A DNA stretch of 64,000 nt from a bacterium (GTDB taxonomy: Bacteria; Bacillota; Bacilli; Lactobacillales; Streptococcaceae). Below the pieces are notes generated by a model. That model saw only the letters and a list, made by a program, of their open reading frames with translations, ran no database searches and had not been told where the DNA came from. Every line of letters starts with the position of its first letter. Positions within the stretch are counted from its first letter, which is position 1. The stretch is from positions 62,001 through 126,000 of the forward strand of contig CAJNBX010000003.1 of NCBI GenBank assembly GCA_905221115.1. The letters run 5' to 3'. Shown here in pieces: positions 53,420 to 63,513 of the stretch. Made by a program: the position numbers and the translations under genes.

Positions 53420-54038
53420 TGACATCTCCCTTAAAGACATAGGAACCTGCTACAAAAACTGTCGCACCAGCTTCTTTAGCTTGAGCAATCGTTTTATCAT
53501 CAATCCCACCATCCACTTCGATTTCAAAGTTCAAATCTTTTTCCTTACGAAGTGCAACCAACTCACGAACCTTATCCATGGTTTCAGGTAGAAAAGCTTG
53601 TCCACCGAAGCCAGGGTTAACTGTCATAACTAAAACTTGGTCAACTAGGTGAAGCACGTGCTTGATAGCTTCAACAGGCGTACCAGGATTGATGACAACT
53701 GATGGCTTGACACCGAGTGAACGAATTTTTTGGAGGGCACCATGAATATGATTCGTTGCTTCCACATGGATGCTGATGATATCCGCACCTGCACGCGCAA
53801 AATCCTCTAAATGATGCTCTGGATTAGCTACCATCAAGTGGCAGTCAAAGACCATCTTACTATGAGGACGAAGAGCTTCAACCATACCTGCACCAAAACT
53901 GATTTGTGGCACAAAGTGCCCATCCATGATATCGATATGGGCATATTCTGCACCAGTTGCTTCTAGGCGTTTGATTTCACGTTCAAAGTTGGCATAATCT
54001 GCTGCCAGAATTGACGGAGCAATCTTGTATTGAGACAT
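53382..54038 (-). CDS. rpe: ribulose-phosphate 3-epimerase
   Basis: 218 residues from the ATG at 54038. TIM barrel with IAPSILAADYANFE, YAHIDIMDGHFVP (His-Asp metal site), FDCHLMV, and VDGGIDDKT motifs. Interconverts ribulose and xylulose 5-phosphate in the pentose phosphate pathway. Between rsgA and thiN, as usual in this genus. Confidence 0.96.
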   Translation of the reverse strand: MSQYKIAPSILAADYANFEREIKRLEATGAEYAHIDIMDGHFVPQISFGAGMVEALRPHSKMVFDCHLMVANPEHHLEDFARAGADIISIHVEATNHIHGALQKIRSLGVKPSVVINPGTPVEAIKHVLHLVDQVLVMTVNPGFGGQAFLPETMDKVRELVALRKEKDLNFEIEVDGGIDDKTIAQAKEAGATVFVAGSYVFKGDVNERVQTLRKQLG

Positions 54039-54048
54039 AGGTTTCTCC

Positions 54049-54927
54049 TTATTTTGGAATTTTTTTGCTGACTTTTTTATAGGTTTCTCTGCGATTTTCA
54101 ATCTCACTGAGGAATTGCAGGTAGTTGTCAAAACGGAAGGACGCAATGATACCCTCTTCTACTGCCGGCTTGACCGCACAAGAAGGCTCATGGGTATGGG
54201 TACAAGTGCGGAATTTGCAGTTTCGGCTGACACTAGCAATCTCTGGAAAGGCCTGATTGAGGTCCTCCGCCGTTGATACTTCATAATCCAATGATGAAAA
54301 ACCTGGTGTATCTGCGATTTTACCTCCATTGAGATTATAAAAACTAACTGCTCGAGTAGTGTGGCGCCCGCGACCCAGACTGTCTGAAATTTCTCCTGTT
54401 TCAATATTGAGGTCTGGTGCGATTTTATTGAGAAGAGTTGATTTCCCAACACCTGTCTGCCCCATAAAGACTGTAACCTTGCCTGTTAACAAAGGAAGGA
54501 GTCCCTCTTTACTGGTCACAAAGTCATAGCCAATGTCACCATAGGTCTGCTGGTAAAAATCCAATTCTGACCGATCTTCCAGCAAATCCATTTTGGAAAT
54601 ATAGACGATGGGATGAATACCCTTGTGCTCCAAAAGAACCAAGAACCGATCCAGCAAATTGCTGTTAAAATCAGGTTCCTTGACGGACATGATTACTACA
54701 GCTTGGTCAATATTGACAATAGGTGGACGGACCAGACTATTTTTCCGTTCGTGAATCTTGAGGATATAGCCCTCTGAATTTTCCTCGGCAGAAAAATCGA
54801 CCCAATCCCCAACGTAAGGGGTATGACCTTTTTTACGGAAATTTCCACGCGCTCGTGTCTGATAAACCTGGCCCTCACTCTCTACATAGTAGAACCCAGC
54901 CAAGGCTTTAATGATTTGTCCCTGCAT
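54049..54927 (-). CDS. rsgA: ribosome small-subunit GTPase RsgA
   Basis: 292 residues from the ATG at 54927. N-terminal OB fold, then the circularly permuted GTPase: SKMDLL (G4) comes before the P-loop GQTGVGKST at 156-164 and DTPGF (G3), then a zinc finger with C-x-F-R-T-C-x-H-x-H. It checks maturation of the 30S subunit. Only one base from ksgA, which acts on the same subunit. Confidence 0.96.
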   Translation of the reverse strand: MQGQIIKALAGFYYVESEGQVYQTRARGNFRKKGHTPYVGDWVDFSAEENSEGYILKIHERKNSLVRPPIVNIDQAVVIMSVKEPDFNSNLLDRFLVLLEHKGIHPIVYISKMDLLEDRSELDFYQQTYGDIGYDFVTSKEGLLPLLTGKVTVFMGQTGVGKSTLLNKIAPDLNIETGEISDSLGRGRHTTRAVSFYNLNGGKIADTPGFSSLDYEVSTAEDLNQAFPEIASVSRNCKFRTCTHTHEPSCAVKPAVEEGIIASFRFDNYLQFLSEIENRRETYKKVSKKIPK

Positions 54928-54928
54928 C

Positions 54929-55801
54929 TTAGAGTCCTTGCCCTTTAAGTGCATCTGCTAGACTGGCAAATTCTTCCAAGCTGAGAGCTTCCCCACGTAC
55001 ACTTGGTGACAAACCTGCTTGGTCCAAGGCCTTGGTCAGCTTGTCCTTGACTTCCTCAGTCTTGCCAAAGTAACCTGTCAAGTTATTCCATAAGGTCTTG
55101 CGTCGATGAGTGAAACTTGCCTTGGAAACCTTAAAGAAGAAGTTCTCGTCTTCTACTGCTACAGCTGGCTCTGGACGACGCACCATTTTCAAGATAGCCG
55201 AATCCACATTTGGCGCTGGCACAAAGACCGTACGAGGTACGATAAAGGCAACCTTGGCAGTCATGTAATACTGAACCGCAATCGACAAACTGCCATATGC
55301 CTTGGTGTTAGGCTGGGCTGAAATGCGGTCAGCTACCTCTTTTTGCATCATGACCACAAACTCACTAAAAGGAATCCCACTCTCGATTAAGTGCATGAGA
55401 ATAGGTGTCGTGATGTAGTAAGGCAAGTTGGCTACTACCTTAATTGGCAGGTCAGGATTTTTAAAATTCTGGATATGTTGCGCCAAATCGACCTTGAGAA
55501 TGTCCTCGTTGACTACGGTCACATTATCAAAATCACGCAAGGTATCTGCCAAAATCGGCACCAAACGGTGGTCAATCTCAAAGGCCATGACTTCAGCTGC
55601 ACGCTCCGCTAGAAACTCTGTCAAGGCACCAATCCCTGGCCCGATTTCTATGACATTAACCTGGTCATCAATCTCAGCCGTATCCACGATTTTTTGAAGA
55701 ATATTGGTATCCGTCAAGAAATTTTGCCCAAAGGACTTTTTAAAAGTAAAACCGTGACGCTCCAGTACTGCCTTGGTCACGCTATAATCTGCAATTCTCA
55801 T
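54929..55801 (-). CDS. ksgA: 16S rRNA dimethyladenosine transferase KsgA (RsmA)
   Basis: 290 residues. SAM-binding [14 protein letters not shown] at 51-64 and the [10 protein letters not shown] catalytic motif near 124, with [13 protein letters not shown] in the C-terminal domain. Dimethylates A1518 and A1519 of 16S rRNA. Next to rnmV and tatD, a conserved trio. Confidence 0.97.
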   Translation of the reverse strand: MRIADYSVTKAVLERHGFTFKKSFGQNFLTDTNILQKIVDTAEIDDQVNVIEIGPGIGALTEFLAERAAEVMAFEIDHRLVPILADTLRDFDNVTVVNEDILKVDLAQHIQNFKNPDLPIKVVANLPYYITTPILMHLIESGIPFSEFVVMMQKEVADRISAQPNTKAYGSLSIAVQYYMTAKVAFIVPRTVFVPAPNVDSAILKMVRRPEPAVAVEDENFFFKVSKASFTHRRKTLWNNLTGYFGKTEEVKDKLTKALDQAGLSPSVRGEALSLEEFASLADALKGQGL

Positions 55802-55865
55802 CTATTCTCTTTTCTATTATCTGTTACTACTATTGTAACACATTCCCCTTACATTTGGTGCCTGC

Positions 55866-56432
55866 TTAGCTATCCTCATAAGATTTCATAGCTTCTTCCA
55901 CTTCTGCCAAGGTAACCCCAAACAACTCTAGGCGTTTGAGTAGTTGCTTGCCGTTAGAATAGCCGATTCGGAGAGCATCTCCTAGATATTCTCTACGCTT
56001 ACGGCTGTCTGCTCCCGCTAGAAAACCAAGGCGAATCAAGTCGCTACGACTGATGTCAAACTGACTCTCATATTCAAATTGTTCTGTCACCTGAGCTAGA
56101 GCCGTTTTCAGGTCTTCATAGCTGGCATGCTCAATTCCCAGAGAACGCCCCTTGGTCTTGGACTTAGGAACAGCTTCATCTCGCTTGAGGAAGGCATGCT
56201 GAACTGTTGGAATGGCCGTCATAATCATGCGACGAATCCGCTCCCCATTAAAATCTGGGTCTGTAAAGACAATGACTCCATGACGTTGGTGCAGGCGCTG
56301 AATCCGCTCTAGATCCTGGTCATTGATGGCAGAACCTCGTGTCTCATAGGTCTCTACATCGAAATAGCGTTTGAGATTGGCCGTATCATCGCGACCTTCG
56401 ACCACGATAACTTGGGAAATTTTTTCCTTCAT
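55866..56432 (-). CDS. rnmV: ribonuclease M5
   Basis: 188 residues from the ATG at 56432; a GTG one codon earlier is possible. TOPRIM domain with VVEGRDD at 10-16 and FTDPDFNGERI near 57-67. Matures 5S rRNA. Its start overlaps the tatD stop. Confidence 0.94.
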   Translation of the reverse strand: MKEKISQVIVVEGRDDTANLKRYFDVETYETRGSAINDQDLERIQRLHQRHGVIVFTDPDFNGERIRRMIMTAIPTVQHAFLKRDEAVPKSKTKGRSLGIEHASYEDLKTALAQVTEQFEYESQFDISRSDLIRLGFLAGADSRKRREYLGDALRIGYSNGKQLLKRLELFGVTLAEVEEAMKSYEDS

Positions 56433-57205
56433 CACTTGCTATCCAATCCAAAAATTCGTTCTGCATTTGCAGTTGTTACCGCCGCTAGCTCTTCTGTCGT
56501 CATACCACGCAAGTCGGCGATAAAGTCCACCACATAGCGAGTGTAGGATGTTTTGTTTTCGCGACCCCGTTTAGGAACAGGAGCCAAGTAAGGAGCATCC
56601 GTCTCCACCAAAATCTTGTCCAAAGGTAACTCTTTAGCTGCTTCTTGGATGTCAGTTGCCTTCTTGAAAGTCACCACTCCTGAGAAGGAAATGGTCATAC
56701 CAAGGTCCACAAACTTCTCTGCCCACTCAAGCGTCCCTGAAAATGAATGCATAATCCCACCACGAGGACCAACGCCCTCACTTTTGATAATCTCATAGGT
56801 ATCTTCCAGCGCATCACGGGTGTGGACAACAAAAGGCAAATCCAAGTCCTTAGATAACTGAATCTGACGGCGAAAAACCTGCTCCTGCACCTCTTTCGGC
56901 GCTGTCATCCAATGATAATCCAAACCAATCTCACCCAAGGCAACCACCTTTGGATGCTTGAGCTTGTCAAGCAAGTAGGTTTCAATCTCCTCTGTGTAAG
57001 TTCCAGCTTCTGTCGGATGCCAACCGATAGTCGCATAGAGCTGGTCATACTCATCTACCAACTCCAAGGCACGCTCAATCGTCGGCTTATCAAAACCAAC
57101 AATATTCATCTGTGTCACACCCATCTCAGCAGCCAAGGCAATTTCTTCTGCCTCACGACCCGCAAATTCTTCTACATTTAAGTGTGTATGTGTATCAAAA
57201 ATCAT
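56432..57205 (-). CDS. tatD: TatD family DNase
   Basis: 257 residues. Metallo-TIM-barrel with DTHTHLNVEEF at the start (HxH), GEIGLDYHW near 93-101, VVHTRDA near 126 and ETDAPYLAP near 202. 3'-5' DNA/RNA exonuclease linked to DNA repair and quality control. First gene of the run down to rsgA-rpe-thiN. Confidence 0.95.
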   Translation of the reverse strand: MIFDTHTHLNVEEFAGREAEEIALAAEMGVTQMNIVGFDKPTIERALELVDEYDQLYATIGWHPTEAGTYTEEIETYLLDKLKHPKVVALGEIGLDYHWMTAPKEVQEQVFRRQIQLSKDLDLPFVVHTRDALEDTYEIIKSEGVGPRGGIMHSFSGTLEWAEKFVDLGMTISFSGVVTFKKATDIQEAAKELPLDKILVETDAPYLAPVPKRGRENKTSYTRYVVDFIADLRGMTTEELAAVTTANAERIFGLDSK

Positions 57206-57297
57206 CTCTTCTAACCTCGTTTTCTATCTACTATTATACCAAAAAACTGCCCTCTCTCCTCGTCTGCAAAAAATATTCTAAAATCTATCGTCCTCTC

Positions 57298-57326
57298 TTG
57301 ACGCTATTTTCCCAAAGCAGTATAAT
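57298..57326 (+). promoter_or_regulatory. promoter of the KimA-like gene
   Basis: -35 TTGACG (57298-57303), 17-base spacer, -10 TATAAT (57321-57326). The untranslated leader is only about 30 bases, so it holds no riboswitch. Confidence 0.85.
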
Positions 57327-57361
57327 AGCACTTATTGAAATTTTCAGAAAAGGAAAATACC

Positions 57362-59206
57362 ATGTTTACAAAATTAAAACAGACTTTTATCGGTCGTCCT
57401 CTTAAGTCCTTAACAGAAGGCGAAGGAGGTCTGCTGGGAAAAATGCAGGCCTTGGCCATGTTGTCAAGCGACGCTCTATCTTCCATTGCCTATGGACCTG
57501 AGCAAGTAGTCCTCGTCTTGGCTAGCCTCTCTCCTCTTGCGATATGGTGGAGCCTTCCTATCGGCCTTTTTGTCCTCCTGCTCCTAGCTAGCCTGACCGT
57601 CTCCTACCGTCAAATCATCCATGCCTACCCTCAAGGGGGAGGGGCCTATATGGTTACTCGAGAAAATCTATCTCCCGAGCTAGGCTTGATTGCTGGAGGT
57701 AGTCTGCTGGTTGACTACATGCTGACTGTGGCGGTATCGGTATCATCTGGAGCTGACGCTATCACAGCAGCCCTCCCTGCCCTCCACCCTTACAACCTTC
57801 ACATCTCCATTTTTCTGGTTTGCTTGCTCATGCTCTTGAACTTACGAGGGTTGAAAGAATCTGCTAGTTCACTGATGATTCCTGTCTATCTCTTTATCAT
57901 CAGTACTGTCTTTCTCTTACTCTATGGAATCTTTCAACTAATGACAGGTTCTCTCAGCTATCAGGCAACTTCTCCTATCGGGCATGCTGTACCGAGTCTG
58001 TCTATCGTTCTCATTCTAAGAGCCTTTACCAGTGGTTCTGCCTCTCTGACAGGGGTTGAAGCTATTTCAAATGCCGTTCCCTTTTTCAAGGCTCCAAAAG
58101 AAAAGAATGCCGCTCAAACCTTGACCATTATGTCACTGATTTTAGGTTTCCTTTTTGCTGGTATCACCTTCCTAAACTACTGGATGGGGATTATGCCTCA
58201 ACACGGAGAAACTATTCTTTCACAGATGGCTCAAGGCATCCTTGGCAATTCCTTCTTAGGTCACCTTGGCTATTATATCTTCCAATTCTCCACAGCCTTA
58301 ATTTTGGCCGTAGCTGCAAATACCGGCTTTTCAGCCTTTCCTATGCTGGCTTACAATATGGCTAAAAACAAGTACATGCCCCATCTCTTTATGGAAAAAG
58401 GAGACCGCCTAGGCTACTCCAACGGAATCTTAACTCTGGCATTTGGGGCTATGATTCTTCTTCTCATTTTTAATGGCAATACCGAACGTTTGATTCCTCT
58501 TTATACTATCGGGGTCTTCGTTCCCTTCGCCCTTTCTCAGACTGGGATGATTCGCCATTGGAAAAAAGAAAAAGGGGCAAATTTCTTAAAACCTGCCCTT
58601 GCCAATATCCTTGGGGCCATCATTTGCTACGCTATCGTGCTGATCCTGCTCTTTTTCCGTCTCAGCGATATCTGGCCTTTCTTCCCGATTATTCTCGTAC
58701 TCACCCTACTCTTCTTGGCCATTCACAGTCATTACCAAAAAGTGGCTCAACAACTGCGACTCTATGAAGGCATCGAAAAACGTACCTACGATGGCAATCT
58801 TGTCCTCGTCCTCGTAGGGAATGTCACCCGTGTAAGCGTCGGAGCCATTAACTATGCCCAAAGTATCGGTGATGAAGTCTTAGCCATGCACATTTCTACT
58901 AAGGAAACAGCAGAAAAAGACCAAGAAATTCTCCAAGAATTTGCCGATTACTTCCCAACCATTACTCTGAAGAACATCAAGACCAGCTACCGCGACATCA
59001 TCACGCCTACTGTCAAGTATGTCAAACGAATCTCTGAGGATGCCCAGAAAAAGAACTATACAGTCACTGTCCTCGTTCCCCAGTTTATCCCCAATAAACC
59101 TTGGCAAAACATCCTGCACAATCAAATGAGCCTCAAACTCAAATACGCCCTCCGTTGGCACCAAGATGTCGTTGTCGCTAGCTACTCCTATCACTTAAAA
59201 GAATAA
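57362..59206 (+). CDS. kimA: KimA-like potassium importer (APC superfamily)
   Basis: 614 residues from the ATG at 57362. Twelve membrane segments (to about 470), then a cytoplasmic domain of about 140 residues. AMLSSDALSSIAYGPEQ near 33-49 and YPQGGGAYMVTRENL near 94-108 and GGSLLVDYMLTVAVSVSSGAD match the KUP/KimA type rather than ordinary amino acid permeases; the length equals Bacillus KimA, a K+/H+ symporter inhibited by c-di-AMP. Gene symbol is by family resemblance. No c-di-AMP riboswitch here. Confidence 0.75.
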   Translation: MFTKLKQTFIGRPLKSLTEGEGGLLGKMQALAMLSSDALSSIAYGPEQVVLVLASLSPLAIWWSLPIGLFVLLLLASLTVSYRQIIHAYPQGGGAYMVTRENLSPELGLIAGGSLLVDYMLTVAVSVSSGADAITAALPALHPYNLHISIFLVCLLMLLNLRGLKESASSLMIPVYLFIISTVFLLLYGIFQLMTGSLSYQATSPIGHAVPSLSIVLILRAFTSGSASLTGVEAISNAVPFFKAPKEKNAAQTLTIMSLILGFLFAGITFLNYWMGIMPQHGETILSQMAQGILGNSFLGHLGYYIFQFSTALILAVAANTGFSAFPMLAYNMAKNKYMPHLFMEKGDRLGYSNGILTLAFGAMILLLIFNGNTERLIPLYTIGVFVPFALSQTGMIRHWKKEKGANFLKPALANILGAIICYAIVLILLFFRLSDIWPFFPIILVLTLLFLAIHSHYQKVAQQLRLYEGIEKRTYDGNLVLVLVGNVTRVSVGAINYAQSIGDEVLAMHISTKETAEKDQEILQEFADYFPTITLKNIKTSYRDIITPTVKYVKRISEDAQKKNYTVTVLVPQFIPNKPWQNILHNQMSLKLKYALRWHQDVVVASYSYHLKE

Positions 59207-59208
59207 AT

Positions 59209-59252
59209 AAAAGGCCCTACCAGAACCAAGAAGCGTCTGGTAGAGCCTTTTT
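59209..59252 (+). terminator. terminator of the KimA-like gene
   Basis: AAAGGCCCTACCAGA ... TCTGGTAGAGCCTTTTT, a 14-pair stem with one mismatch and a T tract. Confidence 0.88.
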
Positions 59253-59297
59253 CTGAATCCTATCACTATGCTTAACTGAAAAGCATGACTAGGGATA

Positions 59298-61262
59298 TCA
59301 TTGAATATGGTTAGCTAAATCTTCCTGAGCTTTTTTATTTGACTCAGCTTTTTCTTTCAGCCATTTTTCATAGAGTTCTTGGTACTGTTTAGCAGTTACT
59401 GCCTCTTTTTGCAATTCAACATATTTGTAGTTGTCAGCATTTCCTTTATTCCCAACGAATGAGAATGGGCCTGTAAACGGTACAGTCTTACGGAAGATTG
59501 GGTTGGCTCCACCACTTTGAACTGGTAGGAAGAGGGCACTATCTGTCAACCAAGCTTGGGCTTCAGCATATTTTTCATAGCGAGCTTGAGTATCTGTGAT
59601 TTCCGCGTCTGCCTGATCCAAGAGTTTCTTATAGTCAGAAAGACCAATCTTGTCCTTAACTTCCTTGTCTTTTCCTTCAGACAAGCCCATGTTTTTCAAC
59701 TGAGAACCTGTCTCTGGATCAAGGATGGCTAGGTAAGTCTTCGGATCTGAGTAATCTCCACCCCATCCTGAGATGTCGATATCGTAGTCTTTTTGTTCTG
59801 CTGTATCTGCAAAGTAGGTTGCTTGGTCTTTTTCATCTGGGGAAAGTTGGATAACATCGATAACCACATTCTCCTTACCAAGAGTTTCTTCCACTGTTTG
59901 TTTGAAAGATCCAGCCTGTTGCACATCTAACTTAGCAGTCTGGTCAACTGGCATATCCAAATGAATTGGGAAGGTTACTCCCTGTGCTTGCAGACTTTCT
60001 TTTGCCTTCGCAAACTTCTCTTTGGCCTTTTCAGGATTCAAGAAGGCTTGCTTACCATCGTTTAGATTGATATTTGCCCAATCTTTACCGTAGTTGACAA
60101 TTTTTTCATTGACAATATCACCAAAGTTCTTATCGCCAACTTGGACAAAGTTACTTGGTGTAACTGTGTTACGCAAGATACGGTCTGCTCCATCTTCACC
60201 ATTTGTCTGTGCTGCATAAGCATGACGGTCAAAGGCAAAGTTGATAGCCTGACGGAAATCTTTATTCTGCATAGCTGCGCGTGAATCTGTCTTTTCCTTA
60301 TCAGACTGTTTCATAGTTTGCTTGTAGCTTTGACGATTCACGTTGAAAAGATAATAGAAAGTAACTGAGTTTTGTGGTGTGTAGGTAATCTTGTCCTCAT
60401 TCCCTTTCTTGAGTTCAGCAAAGACTGAACTTGTTGGGAAGATACGGCCATCTGTATAGTTACCATCCAAGAAACCTCTAGCAATGCTGTCTTGGTCAGA
60501 ACCGTCAAAGAAAGAAAGTTTCACTTTCTCAATTTTGACATTGTCCTTATCCCAGTAATTAGGGTTTTTATCAAACTCAATCAAAGATTTTGATGAGAAA
60601 GATTTAAACAAGTAAGGACCATTTGACAAGATACTTGATGGTGTCACACTTCCAAAGTCATCTCCCTTAGACTTCAAGAAGGCTTCATTTACAGGATTAA
60701 GGATACTTGCTGTTGTTTTAGAGTTCCAATAGGTCTCAGGTTGGTTGAGAGTGTATTGTAGCGTGTAATCGTCCACTGCCTTAACACCAACAGTTCCAAA
60801 ATCGGATGATTGTCCTTCAACATAGTCTGCTAGACCCTTGATAGAGTCTTGTACCAAGTACAAATTTTCAGCCTTTTTATCAGCCGCATACTTGAGTCCT
60901 GTCACAAAGTCATGAGCCGTTACATCCGCATACTCTTCTCCTTCAGAAGTGTACCATTTAGCTCCCTGACGGATCTTATAAGTGTAAGTCAAGCCATCTT
61001 TTGACACTGTCCATGACTCAGCCATAGATGGGATGAGATTGCCATACTGGTCATTTTCCAACAAACCATCAATCAAATTGGTTGTGATACTAGATGTAGA
61101 GTCTCGTGTAGAGGTAATGTAATCCAAGGTATCAGGGTTGCTGACAAAGATATAAGAGTATGTCTTGTCTGCATTGCTTGATTGGGATGACCCGCATGCC
61201 GCTAGAGCTAGACCTGCTGTCAAAGCCATAGCTCCAAAAAGCATAACTTTTGATTTCTTCAT
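59298..61262 (-). CDS. orphan oligopeptide-binding lipoprotein (AliA/AliB type)
   Basis: 654 residues. Lipobox LALAACGS with cysteine at 23 and the same family features as AmiA (WTVSKDGLTYTYKIRQGAKW). No permease or ATPase nearby: in pneumococcus AliA and AliB share the AmiCDEF channel. Length and divergence from AmiA fit AliA or AliB, but I cannot say which. Own promoter (-10 TATAAT at about 61298) and single-gene transcript. Confidence 0.92.
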   Translation of the reverse strand: MKKSKVMLFGAMALTAGLALAACGSSQSSNADKTYSYIFVSNPDTLDYITSTRDSTSSITTNLIDGLLENDQYGNLIPSMAESWTVSKDGLTYTYKIRQGAKWYTSEGEEYADVTAHDFVTGLKYAADKKAENLYLVQDSIKGLADYVEGQSSDFGTVGVKAVDDYTLQYTLNQPETYWNSKTTASILNPVNEAFLKSKGDDFGSVTPSSILSNGPYLFKSFSSKSLIEFDKNPNYWDKDNVKIEKVKLSFFDGSDQDSIARGFLDGNYTDGRIFPTSSVFAELKKGNEDKITYTPQNSVTFYYLFNVNRQSYKQTMKQSDKEKTDSRAAMQNKDFRQAINFAFDRHAYAAQTNGEDGADRILRNTVTPSNFVQVGDKNFGDIVNEKIVNYGKDWANINLNDGKQAFLNPEKAKEKFAKAKESLQAQGVTFPIHLDMPVDQTAKLDVQQAGSFKQTVEETLGKENVVIDVIQLSPDEKDQATYFADTAEQKDYDIDISGWGGDYSDPKTYLAILDPETGSQLKNMGLSEGKDKEVKDKIGLSDYKKLLDQADAEITDTQARYEKYAEAQAWLTDSALFLPVQSGGANPIFRKTVPFTGPFSFVGNKGNADNYKYVELQKEAVTAKQYQELYEKWLKEKAESNKKAQEDLANHIQ

Positions 61263-61350
61263 GATTATTCTCCATTTTTTACAGTATGTGAAATATTATA
61301 CACCATTTGAGCAAAAATATAAAGCCTTTTTGAACTTTTTTACAAAAATA

Positions 61351-61384
61351 AAAATCAGTAGACTCGAGTTCCTACTGATTTTTG
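61351..61384 (-). terminator. terminator of rpmH
   Basis: AAAATCAGTAG ... CTACTGATTTT, 11-bp arms with 10-base loop, followed on the minus strand by TATTTTTG. Confidence 0.82.
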
Positions 61385-61400
61385 TTATGGTTCGTTTGGA

Positions 61401-61535
61401 TTATGCAGCCAAAACTTTGCGTCCTTTACGACGACGAGCTGCCAATACGCGACGACCGTTTTTAGTTGACATACGGTTACGGAATCCGTGTTTGCGCGCA
61501 CGACGAAGTTTACTTGGTTGATAAGTACGTTTCAC
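61401..61535 (-). CDS. rpmH: 50S ribosomal protein L34
   Basis: 44 residues: starts [20 protein letters not shown] and ends GRKVLAA, a perfect L34. The start codon is GTG, with AGGAGG eight bases upstream. Very basic small protein of the 50S subunit. Consensus promoter at 61610-61638 and own terminator. Confidence 0.97.
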
Positions 61536-61609
61536 GATGAATACCTCCTCATAGATTTTGTATTCGTTTAGCCGGCTATAAAGTGATCAGTTACTAAACA
61601 TACTTTACT

Positions 61610-61638
61610 ATTCTATCTGATTCTTTCACTTTTGTCAA
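61610..61638 (-). promoter_or_regulatory. promoter of rpmH
   Basis: Minus strand: -35 TTGACA (61633-61638), 17-base spacer, -10 TAGAAT (61610-61615). Confidence 0.85.
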
Positions 61639-61679
61639 TAGCTCAAGGCAAATGTTTCCAGCTTTTTCAAATGTAAGCC

Positions 61680-62894
61680 CTATCTACGATACTGTTTCAA
61701 GAATCGAGTCATCTTTTCTTGGATTTGGGCCAGTTCATCGACACGAGGAAGGTAAACAATACGGAAGTGGTCTGGTTCCTGCCAGTTGAAGCCTCGACCA
61801 TGAACCAAGAGAACCTTTTCCTGCTTCAAGAAATTAAGGACAAACTGCTCATCATCATCGATACGGTACATATTGCGGTCGATTTTAGGGAAGATATAGA
61901 GTCCAGCCTTGGGTTTAACCGCAGACAAACCTGGGATATCTTGAATGGCATTGTAGATGAAGTTTCTTTGCTCGTAGATTCGTCCACCAGGAAGGAGCAA
62001 TTCATCAACTGATTGGTGGCCACCCAAGGAAGTTTGTACGACTTGTTGGGCCAAAACGTTAGAGCAAAGGCGCATATTGGATAGCATATTGAGCCCTTCG
62101 ATATAGCCTTTAACATGAGTCTTAGGTCCAGACAAGACCATCCAACCCACACGGAAACCAGCGATACGATGGGATTTTGACAGACCATTCATGCTGACAC
62201 AGAAGACATCTGGTGCCAAGCTCGCCACAGGCGTATGCACATGTCCATCCATTACCATGCGGTCATAGATTTCATCCGCAAAGATAATCAAATCGTTTTG
62301 ACGGGCAATCTCAATAATCTCCAACAAGAGTTCCTTAGGATAAAGGGCTCCAGTTGGGTTGTTTGGATTGATAAGGACGATTGCCTTGGTATTGGAAGTG
62401 ATTTTTGACTTGATATCGTCAATATCTGGGTACCATTCTGCAGCTTCATCACAGATATAGTGAACAGCATTTCCTCCAGCTAGGCTGACAGCTGCTGTCC
62501 AGAGAGGATAGTCTGGCATAGGCACCAAGACTTCATCCCCGTTGTCCAAAAGCCCCTGCATGGACATGACAATCAGCTCACTGACACCATTTCCAAGGTA
62601 AATATCATCAATATCTACGTTTGGGAATTTTTTCAATTGGCAATACTGCATGATGGCCTTACGGGCTGAGAAAATCCCTTTGGAGTCAGAATAACCTTCA
62701 CTATCACGCGCATTCATAATCAAGTCATGAATGACCTCGTCTGGCGCTGTAAAGCCAAATTCTGCTGGATTTCCTGTATTCAGACGTAAAATCTTTTCTC
62801 CGTTTGCTCGCATCCGCATGGCTTCTTCCAAAACAGGACCACGGATATCATAAGCAACATGCTCTAACTTACTAGACTTGTTATATTCTTTCAT
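61680..62894 (-). CDS. alaT: PLP-dependent aminotransferase (AlaT type)
   Basis: 404 residues. Class I/II aminotransferase: LINPNNPTGALYP near 181-193, IFADEIYDRMV near 209, and the PLP lysine in NGLSKSHRIAGFRVGW near 243-258. Closest in style to AlaA/AlaT that make alanine from pyruvate and glutamate. Start EYNKSSKLEHVAYDIRGPVL is typical. Apparent single-gene transcript. Confidence 0.9.
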   Translation of the reverse strand: MKEYNKSSKLEHVAYDIRGPVLEEAMRMRANGEKILRLNTGNPAEFGFTAPDEVIHDLIMNARDSEGYSDSKGIFSARKAIMQYCQLKKFPNVDIDDIYLGNGVSELIVMSMQGLLDNGDEVLVPMPDYPLWTAAVSLAGGNAVHYICDEAAEWYPDIDDIKSKITSNTKAIVLINPNNPTGALYPKELLLEIIEIARQNDLIIFADEIYDRMVMDGHVHTPVASLAPDVFCVSMNGLSKSHRIAGFRVGWMVLSGPKTHVKGYIEGLNMLSNMRLCSNVLAQQVVQTSLGGHQSVDELLLPGGRIYEQRNFIYNAIQDIPGLSAVKPKAGLYIFPKIDRNMYRIDDDEQFVLNFLKQEKVLLVHGRGFNWQEPDHFRIVYLPRVDELAQIQEKMTRFLKQYRR

Positions 62895-63049
62895 CTTGTT
62901 TCCTCAATTCATCAGGATAGTAACATTATACCACTAGAAAGAAAATGCGACAAGTTTACTGAAATGTGTTACTAAAATCCTACAGAAGAAAAGCCTCGCT
63001 AAAAGCGAGGTCAAACAGGGAAGATAGCAGGTATTTTGCGAAAGTCACA

Positions 63050-63352
63050 TCACATACCAAAAGATAAACCTAGAAAAAGCAAGCCTAAAAAGGAGTCATA
63101 GAGAAGATTGAACATGAGGAAAAGTCCCCATATCATCAAGTAATCCCAACGCCCACTTCGTTTAGCGACTAGGAATAATACCAAATGGTAGAGTAGATGA
63201 AAGACTAAAAAAACAACAAAACCTGGATAGAGAAGCGGTACCAGACTCTCTAATTGCCAGAGCATGATAACTTCTAGCAAGATTGAAACTAGGATGGTTC
63301 CATAATAAAGGAAATTTAAATTTTTTGTTTCTTGAAAAGAGTGCTTCATCAT
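63050..63352 (-). CDS. small hydrophobic membrane protein, unknown function
   Basis: About 100 residues from the ATG at 63352 (another ATG follows at 63349, and a GTG lies at 63367); GGGAGGGAG lies just upstream. Three or four membrane segments (about 10-30, 35-60, 70-98) with a short KRSGRWDY loop. I do not recognise a family. It lies between the aminotransferase and the universal stress gene and may have its own transcript. Confidence 0.6.
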   Translation of the reverse strand: MMKHSFQETKNLNFLYYGTILVSILLEVIMLWQLESLVPLLYPGFVVFLVFHLLYHLVLFLVAKRSGRWDYLMIWGLFLMFNLLYDSFLGLLFLGLSFGM

Positions 63353-63454
63353 TCTCCCTCCCTTCACTTCTTCCCTGCTATCCTTTCTTTTATTTTATCA
63401 TATATTTATATAGATTTTAAGTGCTAACATTCTTTTAAAAAATACTTTTTTTGC

Positions 63455-63483
63455 TTTACTTCTATAGTGAAAAGGTTTACAAT
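63455..63483 (+). promoter_or_regulatory. probable promoter of the universal stress protein gene
   Basis: -35 TTTACT (63455-63460), 17-base spacer, -10 TACAAT (63478-63483). Moderate match. Confidence 0.45.
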
Positions 63484-63513
63484 TATAGTAAGAAAATTTC
63501 AGGAGGTTTCATT

